64,000 nucleotides of DNA, from the NCBI RefSeq assembly GCF_016735595.1, contig NZ_JAERRB010000014.1:124001-188000 (forward strand), written 5' to 3'. Position numbers and translations under genes: made by a program. The DNA is from Chryseolinea lacunae (GTDB lineage Bacteria; Bacteroidota; Bacteroidia; Cytophagales; Cyclobacteriaceae). The notes beneath the pieces were generated by a model, which did not search any database, had not been told where the DNA came from, and saw only the letters and a program-made list of their open reading frames with translations. Positions 1-9,380 of the stretch are shown here, piece by piece (the stretch's first letter is position 1; each line of letters starts with the position of its first letter).

Positions 1-74
1 ACTTTGGCAAACGCATAGGGAATATCCGGCACCGTGACTAATTTAGGCGAAGCCAAACGCTTAAATATCACGCC

Positions 75-611
75 ATGAAAACGCCCGATGCAACACCTGC
101 CGAACAAGAATCGGTAAACGAATTTCCCATCGCCTCTATCAAAAAATCCTCGAAGCTGTTCGATCGGGTTTCGAAAGTGGTGACCCGTGCGGCCGGAAGA
201 CCTGCCACGTCCGTCATCGCGTTCAGCATCATTTTTATCTGGGCCACTACCGGCCCGCTCTTTCACTACTCCGACACGTGGCAACTGGTCATTAACACCG
301 GCACCACCATCATTACCTTTCTCATGGTGTTTGTGATTCAGCAATCGCAGAACCGCGACATGCTGGCATTGCAAATGAAGCTGAACGAGCTCATCGCCTG
401 TCAGGAAAATGCCAGCAACCGTCTGGTGGATGTGGAAGACCTGACCGAAGAGGAACTCGAAGTCCTGAAGAAATTTTACATCAAACTGTCGACGCTGGCC
501 TATAAGGAGAAAGATTTGTTCAGCTCGCACTCTATAGACGACGCACTTCGGGTACACACCGACAAGCGCAAGCGCAAATCGCCGGCCACAAAGAAGGAAC
601 GTGGGGAATAA
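75..611 (+). CDS. Low-affinity iron permease family protein
   Basis: A 178-residue inner-membrane protein. Two hydrophobic segments are visible near residues 42-62 and 73-92. The second ends in the motif FVIQQSQNRD, which is characteristic of the Fet4-like low-affinity iron permease family (PF04120). The C-terminal half is charged and cytoplasmic-looking, ending in a Lys/Arg-rich tail. In bacteria the family is small and its iron transport is inferred from the yeast Fet4 protein rather than shown. The gene stands about 115 bases upstream of the Mla-type operon and is probably a separate unit. The ATG at 75 is the first in frame within the window. Confidence 0.8.
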   Translation: MKTPDATPAEQESVNEFPIASIKKSSKLFDRVSKVVTRAAGRPATSVIAFSIIFIWATTGPLFHYSDTWQLVINTGTTIITFLMVFVIQQSQNRDMLALQMKLNELIACQENASNRLVDVEDLTEEELEVLKKFYIKLSTLAYKEKDLFSSHSIDDALRVHTDKRKRKSPATKKERGE

Positions 612-725
612 ACTCCACAGTGCTTCGCGGTTTTCAATACCAACCGCGCGTGAAATGCATTTCTGAAGGGATGTTTATCTGGCACATTATTTCTCTGTGT
701 CTGCTGCACGAAACCCCTTCAGTGA

Positions 726-1484
726 ATGAAAGTAAAGAAGTTTTTAATCGGGCTGGCCGATGTGTTCCGGTTTATCAAGCGGTTCTTCAAAGAGGTGTTC
801 TATCCTCCATTTGAAATAAAGGAGACGCTGCGCCAGTGTTTTTTGCTGGGCAACCGTTCGCTCTTTCTGATATTGTTCACATCTTTTCTGGCGGGCATCG
901 TGTTCACCAAGCAATCGCGACCTTCGCTCGCATCGTTTGGTGCGGAGTCGTGGCTGCCATCGCTGGTGTCGCAGGCGGTGGTGCGGTCGCTGGGGCCGCT
1001 CATCACGGGGCTGATATGCGCTGGCAAGCTGGGGTCGAACATCGGCGCCGAGCTGGCCAGCATGCAGGTGTCGGAACAGATCGACGCCATGGAGGTGTCG
1101 GGCACACGTCCCTATGCCTATCTGGTGGTGAGTCGCGTATTGGCTACAACCTTGATGCTGCCGCTGTTGGTGGTGTTTGCCGACATCGTGGCGCTGTTGG
1201 GATCTTATCTTATGGTGAACGGCATCAACGGCACCAGCTTTACCTTATACTTTAACGAAGTGTCGGCTGTAGTGACCTACCTCGACATATTTTCATCGCT
1301 TATCAAATCGGCATTCTTTGGCTTTGCCATTGGCATTGTGGGAAGCTATGCAGGCTATCATTCAGAAAAAGGAACAACGGGTGTGGGCAAGGCGGCCAAC
1401 ACGGCTGTGGTGGTGTCGATGATTTTTATTTTCGTGATCGACCTGGCCTCGTTGCAAATCATTAATCTCTTCCGCGTCCAATGA
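726..1484 (+). CDS. mlaE: MlaE-family phospholipid ABC transporter permease
   Basis: Permease of an Mla-type ABC system that moves phospholipids between inner and outer membranes to keep outer-membrane asymmetry. It has 252 residues, the usual MlaE length. The family hallmark is present: a long central hydrophobic stretch followed by the EQIDAMEVSGTRPYAYLV cytoplasmic segment, and several C-terminal membrane segments. Its stop overlaps the ATG of the ATPase gene by 4 bases (1481-1484), so the two are translationally coupled, and the MlaD-type gene follows. No mlaB or mlaC homologue is next to it, as is common in Bacteroidota. Confidence 0.93.
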   Translation: MKVKKFLIGLADVFRFIKRFFKEVFYPPFEIKETLRQCFLLGNRSLFLILFTSFLAGIVFTKQSRPSLASFGAESWLPSLVSQAVVRSLGPLITGLICAGKLGSNIGAELASMQVSEQIDAMEVSGTRPYAYLVVSRVLATTLMLPLLVVFADIVALLGSYLMVNGINGTSFTLYFNEVSAVVTYLDIFSSLIKSAFFGFAIGIVGSYAGYHSEKGTTGVGKAANTAVVVSMIFIFVIDLASLQIINLFRVQ

Positions 1485-2260
1485 GAACAGAAACCGACAT
1501 CATAATGCCCGCTCCATCCCAACCCCGCGGCAATGCCGTGGTGGAGGTGCGCCATGTGTCAAAAAGCTTTGGCGACCGCGAAGTGCTGGTGGATTTCAAC
1601 CTCGATCTTTTCGAGCGCGAAAACCTGGTGATCCTGGGCAAGTCGGGCACCGGCAAATCGGTGGCCATTAAAATTATGGTAGGCTTGCTGAAGCCCGACA
1701 GTGGCACCGTGAACGTGCTGGGCTATGATGTGCCCACCCTTTCCACAAAAGAGCTGAACGCGCTGCGATTGCAGGTGGGTTTCTCTTTTCAGGGCAGCGC
1801 GCTCTATGACTCGATGACGGTGCGCGAAAACCTGGAGTTTCCCTTGAAGCGAAACCTCGGCATTTACAACCGCAGCGAACTGGACGAGAAGGTGATGTCG
1901 GCGTTGAAAGATGTGGGCCTGGAATCGGCAAGCAACCTGAGCCCCGCCGAACTCTCGGGTGGCATGAAAAAACGCATTGGCATCGCACGAACACTCATCC
2001 TGAACCCGAAGATCATGCTCTACGACGAACCTACCGCAGGGCTCGATCCCGTGACCAGCAGCGAAATTAACGAACTGATTTTGAGCGTGCGCGATAAGTA
2101 CAACACCTCTTCCATCATCATCACGCACGACATCAGCTGTGCCCGCGAAACCTCCGACCGCATTGTCGGCTTGTTCGACGGTCGCAACAAAGTGGAAGGA
2201 ACATTCGATGAACTGAAAAAACAAAATAACGAGGAACTCAAACCCTTCTTTAATTATTAA
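1481..2260 (+). CDS. mlaF: MlaF-family ABC transporter ATP-binding protein
   Basis: ATPase that powers the MlaE/MlaD lipid transporter from the cytoplasmic face. In 259 residues one sees Walker A GKSGTGKS (53-60), the Q-loop glutamine (104), the ABC signature LSGGMKKR (158-165), Walker B IMLYDEP (178-184) and the switch histidine in IIITHD (216). GMKKR instead of GQQQR after the signature LSG is typical of the MlaF subgroup. The start overlaps the mlaE stop by 4 bases and the MCE gene begins 10 bases after this stop. Confidence 0.95.
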   Translation: MRTETDIIMPAPSQPRGNAVVEVRHVSKSFGDREVLVDFNLDLFERENLVILGKSGTGKSVAIKIMVGLLKPDSGTVNVLGYDVPTLSTKELNALRLQVGFSFQGSALYDSMTVRENLEFPLKRNLGIYNRSELDEKVMSALKDVGLESASNLSPAELSGGMKKRIGIARTLILNPKIMLYDEPTAGLDPVTSSEINELILSVRDKYNTSSIIITHDISCARETSDRIVGLFDGRNKVEGTFDELKKQNNEELKPFFNY

Positions 2261-2270
2261 AACCATTTGT

Positions 2271-3275
2271 ATGGAAAACAACGAGACAAGACAAAATATA
2301 AAACTGGGTGCGTTTGTGCTGGGTGGCATTCTGCTCTTCATCATCACCCTGTTCTACATCGGCAAGGAAAACACCGTGTTCAACAAAACCTTTACGATCT
2401 CTGCCGTCTTCAAAAACATTGAGGGCCTGAAAGAAGGCGACAAAGTATGGCTGTCGGGTGTGAAGATCGGAACGGTGAAGCACGTGCAGATCATCTCCGA
2501 AGGAAAAGTGGTGGTCGCACTTTCGTTGCGCGACAAACAAAATGAATTCATCAAGAAAAACGCCACTGCCTTTATCGGTTCCGATGGTCTGGTGGGAAAC
2601 AAGATCGTGGTGATCCGGCCCGGCAATGTTGCCCAAATTATTCAGGACAACGACACCATCAATTCGTTTTCACCTACCGACACGCAGGAACTCATCAACA
2701 TCGCCAAAGACGTAGGCGCCAACACCCGCGACCTTACTGACGATCTGAAAACCATTACGGCCAAACTGAAAAAAGGCGAAGGCCTGGTGGGCGAGTTGCT
2801 GCAGGATGGACCTATCTCGCAAGACTTGCGGCAGGCCGTGGTGTCTCTGAAAAATGCGGGCGAGAATACAAACCGCGCCACGGAAGATCTTAAGCACATG
2901 CTGAAAGAAATCAACTCCGGCGATGGCCTGGTTACCAAACTCATCACCGACACCACTTATGCCGCCACGTTCGAAAAGGCGTTGGCCAATGTGGCCGAGG
3001 TTGGAAAGAACTCAAAACAAATGTCGGAAGATCTGAAAGCTGTCATCTCTAAAATCAACAGCAACGACAACGCTATCGGTGTGTTGCTTGCCGACACGGC
3101 TTTTGCCAACAAACTGAAAGTGACCCTGGGCAACGCCGAGTCGGCTTCGCTGAAGCTAGACCAAAACATGGAAGCGCTGAAACACAACTTCCTGCTGCGG
3201 GGCTATTTCAGAAAACAAAAGAAGGCAGAAGAGAAAGCAAAAGAAGAGCAAGCCAAGCAGAATCAACCCAATTGA
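2271..3275 (+). CDS. mlaD: MlaD family protein (MCE domain)
   Basis: Periplasmic, membrane-anchored lipid-binding subunit of the Mla-type transporter. The 334-residue protein starts with a short cytoplasmic part, one membrane segment (about residues 10-27) and an MCE domain (about 37-120, including IEGLKEGDKVWLSGVKIG). The rest is a long polar helical region with repeated hydrophobic heptads, as in proteins that form the tunnel-like extension of MCE hexamers, then a Lys/Glu-rich tail. It is the third gene of the operon with mlaE and mlaF. It is longer than E. coli MlaD (183 residues) because of the helical part, which is common in Bacteroidota. Confidence 0.93.
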   Translation: MENNETRQNIKLGAFVLGGILLFIITLFYIGKENTVFNKTFTISAVFKNIEGLKEGDKVWLSGVKIGTVKHVQIISEGKVVVALSLRDKQNEFIKKNATAFIGSDGLVGNKIVVIRPGNVAQIIQDNDTINSFSPTDTQELINIAKDVGANTRDLTDDLKTITAKLKKGEGLVGELLQDGPISQDLRQAVVSLKNAGENTNRATEDLKHMLKEINSGDGLVTKLITDTTYAATFEKALANVAEVGKNSKQMSEDLKAVISKINSNDNAIGVLLADTAFANKLKVTLGNAESASLKLDQNMEALKHNFLLRGYFRKQKKAEEKAKEEQAKQNQPN

Positions 3276-3296
3276 TCTGACGCTGCGCCGCATCGT

Positions 3297-5765
3297 TTAG
3301 CCACCCAGCACTTTGATGGCACTCACATTGGCGGTGTCGGGCTGACTGGCGCGCATCATTTTGAGCTTGCGTTTGTAGAGCGTTTCCAGAAACGTTTCGT
3401 TCGGTGGCGCCTTCGAGGTGTCGGCCAGCATAATGGAATCGCGCTTCATCACTTTCACTTTGATCTGGGCAATGAGCGTGTCGCTTAGCTCGTAGAGATC
3501 GCAGTTCAATTCCTGTTGCAGGGTGTTGGGCAGGTTTTTGAATTTTGCTTCCGAGAGTGGTTTAAATTTTTCATCCTGGTTCACATGCTTCAGGAAGTAG
3601 CCCACCATTGGCAACGCGGTGTTCGAGCCTTGGCCCAGTTCGGTCAGGCGGAAGCGGATGCGCGGATCGTCGGCACCCACCCATGTGCCCATCACCAGGT
3701 TGGGTGTCATGGCCATGAACCAACCGTCGGCGTTGGCCTGGGTTGTTCCGGTTTTGCCGGCCACGTCGTTATAGATGCCATAGCGCCACCGCAGGCGTGA
3801 GGCTGTGCCTTCGTGCACCACGGTTTGCATCATGCGCGTTACCAGTTGCGCCGTTTCTTTCGAGAGCGCGCGCTTGCCGGTGCCTTCGGGTTTAAAATCC
3901 GTATATACTTTTCCTTCGAGGTCGCGAATGTTCTCCACATAATACGGGAAGTTGGCCACGCCTTCGTTGGCGATGCAGGCATAAGCGCCCGTCATCTCCA
4001 TCAACGAAATGGACGAAGAGCCCAAAGCAATAGAGGGCACATCGGGCATCTCGCTGCTGATGCCCATCTTGCGCGCCAGGGCGATTGTATTGTCCACACC
4101 GGCCAGTTGAATGAGCTTCACGGCCACCGTGTTCACCGAATAGGCCAGCGCACCACGCATGGTATATTCTACCTGATAATCGTTCTGCGAATTTCGCGGC
4201 GTCCATTTTTCACCTTCCTTGTCGATGTAGGTTTGCTGACCAGCCGAAATCAATTCGCAAGGGGGCACACCTTTCTCGATGGCCATGGCATACACGATGG
4301 GTTTGAATGTGGAACCTACCTGTCGCTTTGTCGAGGTCTTCACGTGGTCGTATTGAAAGAAGTCGTGCTCGATGCCGCCCACCCAGGCCTTCACTTTTCC
4401 GGTTCCGGGTTCCATGGCCAGGAAGCCGGCGTTGAGGTATTGCAAGTGGTGGATGATTGAATCGATGGGACTCACTTCGGCATCTTCTTCGCCCTTCCAC
4501 GTGAACATGCGCATGGGTATGGGCTTTTTCAGAATGGCCATGATTTCTTTCTCCGACAAGTCGCGTTGCTTCAGCTGCCGGTAGCGCGACGAGCGGTGAA
4601 TGGCTTCCGTCAACACTTCTTCGCGACCTTTCCAGGGTTTGTCTTTTCCCCAATGGTCGAAGAACTGTTTCTGCACATCTGTCATTTGTTGCGTCACGGC
4701 TTTTTCGGCATAGTCTTGCAGGCGCGAGTCGATGGTGGTGTAGATCTTTAAACCGTCGGTATAGAGGTTGTAGGTGGACCCATCTTCGTGTGTGTTGTTC
4801 TTGCACCAGTTCAGCAACTCTGCCTTCAGGAATTCGCGGAAGTAGGGGGCCAGTCCCTGGTGATGTGAAATCTTGTTATACTTCAATTCAATGGGCACCA
4901 CCTGCAGCGAATCGGCTTTGGACTCGGTCACAAAATTATACTTCACCATCTGGCGAAGCACCACGTTGCGCCGGTTGAAGGCGCGGTCGGGATAGGTTCG
5001 TGGATTGTAGTAGGTCGTGGCTTTCAACATACCGACAAGCACAGCCGCCTGGTCGAGTGTGAGATCTTTTGCCGTGGAGGAATAGAACCGTTGGGCTGCG
5101 GCCTGTATGCCAAACGTGTTGTCGGCAAACGGAATGGTGTTGAGGTAAAGGGTGATGAGTTCTTTCTTGGAATAGATGCTCTCCAGCCTGCGCGCCGTGA
5201 TGGCCTCGCGCATTTTGTTGATGAGCATAGACAGTACCCAGTAGCGCCTTCGCGGATAAAGATTTTTTGACAGCTGTTGTGTGATGGTGCTGCCGCCCCC
5301 CGACGATTCGTCCTGTTGCAAAATGGATTTCACCAGCACGCGTCCGAGGCTGATGTAGTCCACGCCTTCGTGTTCATAGAAGCGCACGTCTTCGGTGGCA
5401 ATGAGGGCATCCATCACCATGGGCGAGATGTCTTCGTATTTCACTTCGGTGCGATCCTGAATATAGTAGCGGCCCAGCAGCACACTGTCGGCGCTGTATA
5501 CTTCGGAGGCCACCTGGTTTTGAATGTTCCGGAGTTCGCGTTTGCTGGGCACTTCAATCCACACCACCAGCATGAGCAACAGGAACAACCCCACGGGCGG
5601 CCCGAGAATGAGGGTCCATCGCCTGGCTTTGGGATGGGTTCTGTAATATTCCCGGATTCGGTCGTACTGTGTGCGCAGGAAATGCCGTAGCGGGCGAATT
5701 TTCCGCAGAAACTGAATGTAGAAATATTGAATACTACGCGTTAGCCGCTTGAATTGCTCTTCCAT
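3297..5765 (-). CDS. Class A penicillin-binding protein (PBP1A-type)
   Basis: Bifunctional peptidoglycan glycosyltransferase and DD-transpeptidase, 822 residues from the chosen start. A Lys/Arg-rich cytoplasmic tail precedes one membrane segment (about 51-70). The GT51 domain shows EDVRFYEHEGVD (catalytic Glu 125) and GGSTITQQLSKN. The transpeptidase shows STFK (485-488, nucleophile Ser 485), SVN (543-545) and KTGTT (671-675). An upstream in-frame ATG at 5825 would add 20 residues; I prefer 5765 because the family normally begins with a short basic tail. It is convergent with the mlaD gene, with about 20 bases between the stops. Confidence 0.95.
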   Translation of the reverse strand: MEEQFKRLTRSIQYFYIQFLRKIRPLRHFLRTQYDRIREYYRTHPKARRWTLILGPPVGLFLLLMLVVWIEVPSKRELRNIQNQVASEVYSADSVLLGRYYIQDRTEVKYEDISPMVMDALIATEDVRFYEHEGVDYISLGRVLVKSILQQDESSGGGSTITQQLSKNLYPRRRYWVLSMLINKMREAITARRLESIYSKKELITLYLNTIPFADNTFGIQAAAQRFYSSTAKDLTLDQAAVLVGMLKATTYYNPRTYPDRAFNRRNVVLRQMVKYNFVTESKADSLQVVPIELKYNKISHHQGLAPYFREFLKAELLNWCKNNTHEDGSTYNLYTDGLKIYTTIDSRLQDYAEKAVTQQMTDVQKQFFDHWGKDKPWKGREEVLTEAIHRSSRYRQLKQRDLSEKEIMAILKKPIPMRMFTWKGEEDAEVSPIDSIIHHLQYLNAGFLAMEPGTGKVKAWVGGIEHDFFQYDHVKTSTKRQVGSTFKPIVYAMAIEKGVPPCELISAGQQTYIDKEGEKWTPRNSQNDYQVEYTMRGALAYSVNTVAVKLIQLAGVDNTIALARKMGISSEMPDVPSIALGSSSISLMEMTGAYACIANEGVANFPYYVENIRDLEGKVYTDFKPEGTGKRALSKETAQLVTRMMQTVVHEGTASRLRWRYGIYNDVAGKTGTTQANADGWFMAMTPNLVMGTWVGADDPRIRFRLTELGQGSNTALPMVGYFLKHVNQDEKFKPLSEAKFKNLPNTLQQELNCDLYELSDTLIAQIKVKVMKRDSIMLADTSKAPPNETFLETLYKRKLKMMRASQPDTANVSAIKVLGG

Positions 5766-5959
5766 AAAACCCGACACGTCGTCTAACCGGGGGCGGAAGA
5801 TAGTGAGTGCCAAACTAGGGCGCAAATGAATTCAACGTCGGGCGACAGGGTCGGCGGCAGTGCGAAAAGGGAGCCGTTAAACCCCTGAAAAACGTGGTCT
5901 ATAGGCATTGGTGTAAAATCTTTTCTTGAAGCGCCGTGGAGCAACCGTTGTAACACCGT

Positions 5960-6886
5960 TCAGATGCGGTTGACCCTTCCTTTTTTGATGCCCACATAGG
6001 CCTGGCAATAGTTCAACACAATGGAATAGTTCCGCATCACCTGCATACCCACCGAAGCATAGTTGTGCCACTGCGAATAGACAATGCCCGCAGGTGGTTC
6101 GGCGATTTCAAAGGCCTCCATCAGCAGCCGATCCGGATAGGCCTCCGACCCTTCGATGTTGCCGTTGATGCCGCGGCCCAGCACACCTTTCGGAAAGCTC
6201 TCGGGATACCGTTTCAGGTCGGTGGTCTTCAGCAACAACCCCAGCGACGAGCCCGTGTCGATCATCAGCTCGCATGCCTGTCCTTCCTGGCCATTAAAAA
6301 AAACTCGTGAGCGGATCATGGGCCGCGAGTCTACGATGCGAATGGGAATGCGCTCGTATTGCTCCGGCATCACCGCCCGCCACGCCCGACGAAACGTGAT
6401 GATTTGATCGGCGAAGTTCAACTCCACTTCAAATTTTATAAAGATGTCGTAGCCAATGATGCCGTGCACTTTGTGATAGCCGCTAAAAACATTCTGGTTC
6501 GGCACCACCACCACCGGAATGCGCTCGCCGATCACCTCCGCGATCGACACCTTGTTGCTGAGCGACAAACTGCCCACCACGGGTTTGCCTTGTCCAAGGC
6601 CGGAGAACTTCACTTTCCGGTTCACCTGAAAGTCGAACAGTTTTTCGAAACGTTTGCCAAACAACACCAGGTTCCGGCAGCCCGTGTCGAGGATGAGGTT
6701 CACGTGCACCGTGTCGTTCAGCACCACCGGCAGCAAGATGAGACCGCGAACGCTATGGTAGTGAAACGACACCTCGCGTACCGAGTCGGGTATGGAAAAG
6801 CCTACGTTGGCCAAGGTGTTTTTGTTGCAGAGCAATGCTGTCAACAGCAGGGCATTGAAGAGAGAAAGTTTGATGAAGGTTTTCAT
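5960..6886 (-). CDS. Exported retropepsin-like aspartyl protease family protein
   Basis: A 308-residue protein with an N-terminal signal sequence (residues 1-27, MKTFIKLSLFNALLLTALL) and two aspartic-protease active-site motifs, LILDTGC (DTG 67-69) and LMIDTGSS (DTG 210-212). Two DTG lobes in a single chain suggest a pseudodimer that carries both catalytic aspartates. This fits the bacterial aspartyl protease family PF13650. The start at 6886 is chosen because it gives a clean signal peptide; an open frame extends upstream to 6997 without one. Cleavage targets are unknown. A GDSL-free, non-peptidase binding role cannot be excluded from sequence. Confidence 0.8.
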   Translation of the reverse strand: MKTFIKLSLFNALLLTALLCNKNTLANVGFSIPDSVREVSFHYHSVRGLILLPVVLNDTVHVNLILDTGCRNLVLFGKRFEKLFDFQVNRKVKFSGLGQGKPVVGSLSLSNKVSIAEVIGERIPVVVVPNQNVFSGYHKVHGIIGYDIFIKFEVELNFADQIITFRRAWRAVMPEQYERIPIRIVDSRPMIRSRVFFNGQEGQACELMIDTGSSLGLLLKTTDLKRYPESFPKGVLGRGINGNIEGSEAYPDRLLMEAFEIAEPPAGIVYSQWHNYASVGMQVMRNYSIVLNYCQAYVGIKKGRVNRI

Positions 6887-7322
6887 GGGGAGTGGATTTC
6901 TGATAGAAAAGCTACTCCCCTCATCAACCCTGTGAAACACGTGAGAAGGCTGATTTTTTTCACCCTCTAAAAACACGCCTGCAGAGAGCGCCCGCAAGGT
7001 TACAGGCGAAAACGGTAGGCACCTCGGTAATTACAAATCGAAACCTTCACGCGAAAGAGGGGATTTTCGCAGGGGAAACGATCAATAAAAAAATGTGATC
7101 ACCATCATCACATCATTTCTGTTTCGATACCGAACGATTTGTGTTCGCTTATTTCGGCAAGCATTCATCAAACCCGGGAAAAGTCATCACAAATCACCGC
7201 ATCAAATTTTTTTTAGGGTGATGATCGATCCTAAAAAGAAAAAGGCGTGATGTGGATCACGCCTTTTTCAGGTGTTGGTGCGCGGCATGGTGTGGCCGGC
7301 GGGAAAAATTTTCGTCGATACT
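6887..7322. other. Intergenic region between two exported protease genes
   Basis: This stretch has no convincing gene. It holds the perfect terminator hairpin at 7239-7268 and, upstream of the aspartyl protease gene, a 7-bp inverted repeat ATGTGAT/ATCACAT (7093-7099 and 7107-7113). It must contain the promoter of the aspartyl protease gene, but I see no clear TAnnTTTG box on the minus strand. Confidence 0.6.
7239..7268 (-). terminator. Terminator of the subtilase gene
   Basis: A perfect 13-bp stem, AAAAAGGCGTGAT pairing with ATCACGCCTTTTT, with a GTGG loop. Its A-rich and T-rich arms make it work in either direction. It lies 55 bases beyond the subtilase stop codon. Confidence 0.85.
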
Positions 7323-9011
7323 TTATTTTGGAGTCGATGCTTTCCACGACTCGGCCAGCTTCAACGCTTCGTAGGCGTTGATCAATCCGCCGGTGATGCT
7401 CAGTTGGCTCACCGTCACTTCGTCGGTGGTGCCGGGCTTGGTCACTTTCAAATGATCGAACTTGCGCGTCGATTGTGAGAGAATGGTTTTCACCTGGTCG
7501 GCCGTGAGGTCGGGATAATACGAGAACAACAACGCGGCAACGCCCACCACCGTGGGACACGCCATGCTGGTGCCTTGCAGGTCTTCATAGCCGTTGCCTG
7601 GAATGGTGGAATAGATCTCCACGCCGGGCGCAAACACATCGACCGACTTCTTGCCATAGTTGGAGAAGGATGCCACAAAGTTTTCGTTGTCGCCCCACGA
7701 CGAAGCACCGATCTCAAGCCACGACTTCACCTCGCCACCTTTCAACAAGGTTCGCGTCGGAAAATTAGCTTCAACATCCAGGTCGTCGCCGTCGTTGCCG
7801 GCAGCATGCACCAGCAGCACGCCTTTTGACGCGGCATATTTCACGGCGGCGTCTACAATCTCTTTGTTGGGCGAGAATTTTTTGCCAAAGCTCATGTTCA
7901 CCACCTGCGCGCCGTTGTCAACCGCATAGCGGATGGCGTTGGCCACATCCTTGTCGCGTTCGTCGCCATTGGGCAAAGCGCGCACCGACATGATGCGCAC
8001 ATTGTCGGCGATGCCTTTAATGCCCAGGTTGTTTTTGCGGTTGGCGCCAATCACGCCGGCAATGTGGGTGCCGTGTCGCGCATAAGGACCTTCCACATCG
8101 TTGTTGCCATAATTTTTTTCGTTCACATCGTTGGGGTTGTCGCCCACAATGTCGCGCGAGTTGAAGGTCTGGTTGTAGCCGTAGTCAACCGCCACGCTAT
8201 AGTGGTCCACACCTTCTTTCAATTGCTTCAGGTATTCTTCCAGTTCGTCGAGAAACTCCGTAACGTTTGCATTGTCGTCGGCTTCCTTCAGCACACGGAG
8301 CAACGTTTCTTTTGCAAACCGCACGGTGTCGTTCGAACCGTCGAGGGCTGTGAGCGATGCTTTTGTGAGTGGCTTGCCGTCGCCACGCGCCCGCAACGTG
8401 CTGTCGCAAAAATTCAGCGTGCCATAGGCATTCATATAGAGTTGATATTGCTGGCTGTATTGATCGTATTGATCCTTGTTGGCTTTGAGGTCGCGGTCGT
8501 ATTTGGCTTTTACACGCTTCCACAGTTCGTATTCGGCTTTGTTTTTCTTGCCGATCTTTTTTTCGTCAATGTTTTCATACTTAGGTTTCAGGCGTACGTA
8601 TTCGCGTGTCACTTCATACGTATCGTTTTCGACATTGCCGTTTTTTCCGCCAATGAAGTTCCAGCCATGGATGTCGTCTACGTAGCCGTTCTTGTCGTCG
8701 TCGATGCCGTTGCCCGGAATTTCATCTTCGTTGGTCCAGATCACATCTTTCAGATCTTCATGCTCAATATCGATGCCGGTGTCGATCACGGCCACCACCA
8801 CTGTTTTCGAGGGTTTGCCCTGAAGCAGGGTGGCGTATGCTTTTTCTACACTAAGTCCCTGCACATGGTCGCTGCCGGGATCGCGTAAGAACCAGTCTTT
8901 CGGCACCGTTGTCGTATCAGGTTCCGTGCGTGTGTGCTGTGTTGCCCATACATCTTGCGCGGTCAGGCCGGCGAAAACCATAAACAGAAACCCTGCTGCT
9001 CTTTTCTTCAT
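7323..9011 (-). CDS. Exported subtilisin-like serine peptidase (S8) with large insertion
   Basis: A 562-residue secreted protease with a signal peptide (1-23). The catalytic triad is Asp 77 (VVAVIDTGID), His 313 (RHGTHIAGVIG) and Ser 482 (GTSMACPTVVG), with the oxyanion Asn 405 (HAAGND). In subtilisin the Asp and His are about 32 residues apart; here they are 236 apart, because a Lys/Glu/Tyr-rich helical insertion fills roughly residues 125-305. The insertion begins after an Asp-rich, possibly calcium-binding stretch (NGIDDDKNGYVDDI). No prodomain of usual length precedes the catalytic domain. The ATG at 9011 gives the signal peptide; an open frame reaches 9077. Confidence 0.93.
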   Translation of the reverse strand: MKKRAAGFLFMVFAGLTAQDVWATQHTRTEPDTTTVPKDWFLRDPGSDHVQGLSVEKAYATLLQGKPSKTVVVAVIDTGIDIEHEDLKDVIWTNEDEIPGNGIDDDKNGYVDDIHGWNFIGGKNGNVENDTYEVTREYVRLKPKYENIDEKKIGKKNKAEYELWKRVKAKYDRDLKANKDQYDQYSQQYQLYMNAYGTLNFCDSTLRARGDGKPLTKASLTALDGSNDTVRFAKETLLRVLKEADDNANVTEFLDELEEYLKQLKEGVDHYSVAVDYGYNQTFNSRDIVGDNPNDVNEKNYGNNDVEGPYARHGTHIAGVIGANRKNNLGIKGIADNVRIMSVRALPNGDERDKDVANAIRYAVDNGAQVVNMSFGKKFSPNKEIVDAAVKYAASKGVLLVHAAGNDGDDLDVEANFPTRTLLKGGEVKSWLEIGASSWGDNENFVASFSNYGKKSVDVFAPGVEIYSTIPGNGYEDLQGTSMACPTVVGVAALLFSYYPDLTADQVKTILSQSTRKFDHLKVTKPGTTDEVTVSQLSITGGLINAYEALKLAESWKASTPK

Positions 9012-9200
9012 AATGACTTGATTTTCAATCAAAATAGGCCGCAATATAGGCGGCGCGGGTTTAAATACCGCGCCCAATTATACCGACGGCTGACAGAATA
9101 AAAAGGACAAATTCCCTGCCGATCTTACCTTGGTGCGCCCACGATCGATAGCGACAAGTAAACGGTGTCGCTATGCACCATCTTTGTAAACACAACCACT

Positions 9201-9380
9201 ATGCAGCTTATGATTGGAGTCTTTACAACATTTGTCCTGTTTTTTGCATTGCTGTTCGGATATGCTGACCGCTATAACAACAAACGCCGGGAATCATCGG
9301 GAGAGGAAGAGGGTGAACGATTTATGATCCGCGCTAGATTGGGTCGGTCGTTTCCACGGGTTCTCGCAGGATGGTTCTGA
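9201..9380 (+). CDS. Possible small membrane protein
   Basis: A 59-residue reading frame with one strongly hydrophobic N-terminal helix (residues 4-20) followed by a basic and acidic tail (YADRYNNKRRESSGEEEGER). The pattern resembles small bitopic membrane proteins. A CATCTTTG element close to the Bacteroidota -7 box lies about 20 bases upstream. Against it, the last 47 bases overlap the GyrI-like gene on the other strand. I do not recognise a family. Confidence 0.35.
   Translation: MQLMIGVFTTFVLFFALLFGYADRYNNKRRESSGEEEGERFMIRARLGRSFPRVLAGWF

Noticed and set aside
1-16. Possible start of a minus-strand gene (ATG at 16)
   Set aside because: Only five codons lie in the window; nothing can be said.
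1559-2347. Long antisense frame (262 codons) opposite mlaF
   Set aside because: Fully covered by a gene with all ABC motifs; the composition (His/Val/Phe-rich) is typical of an antisense shadow in G+C-rich DNA. The same applies to long antisense frames at 25847-27052, 29325-30389, 32768-34096 and 38418-39440.
7093-7113. TGTGAT/ATCACA inverted repeat resembling a CRP site
   Set aside because: The spacer is longer than in a CRP site and no CRP-type context is evident; kept only as a note in the intergenic entry.
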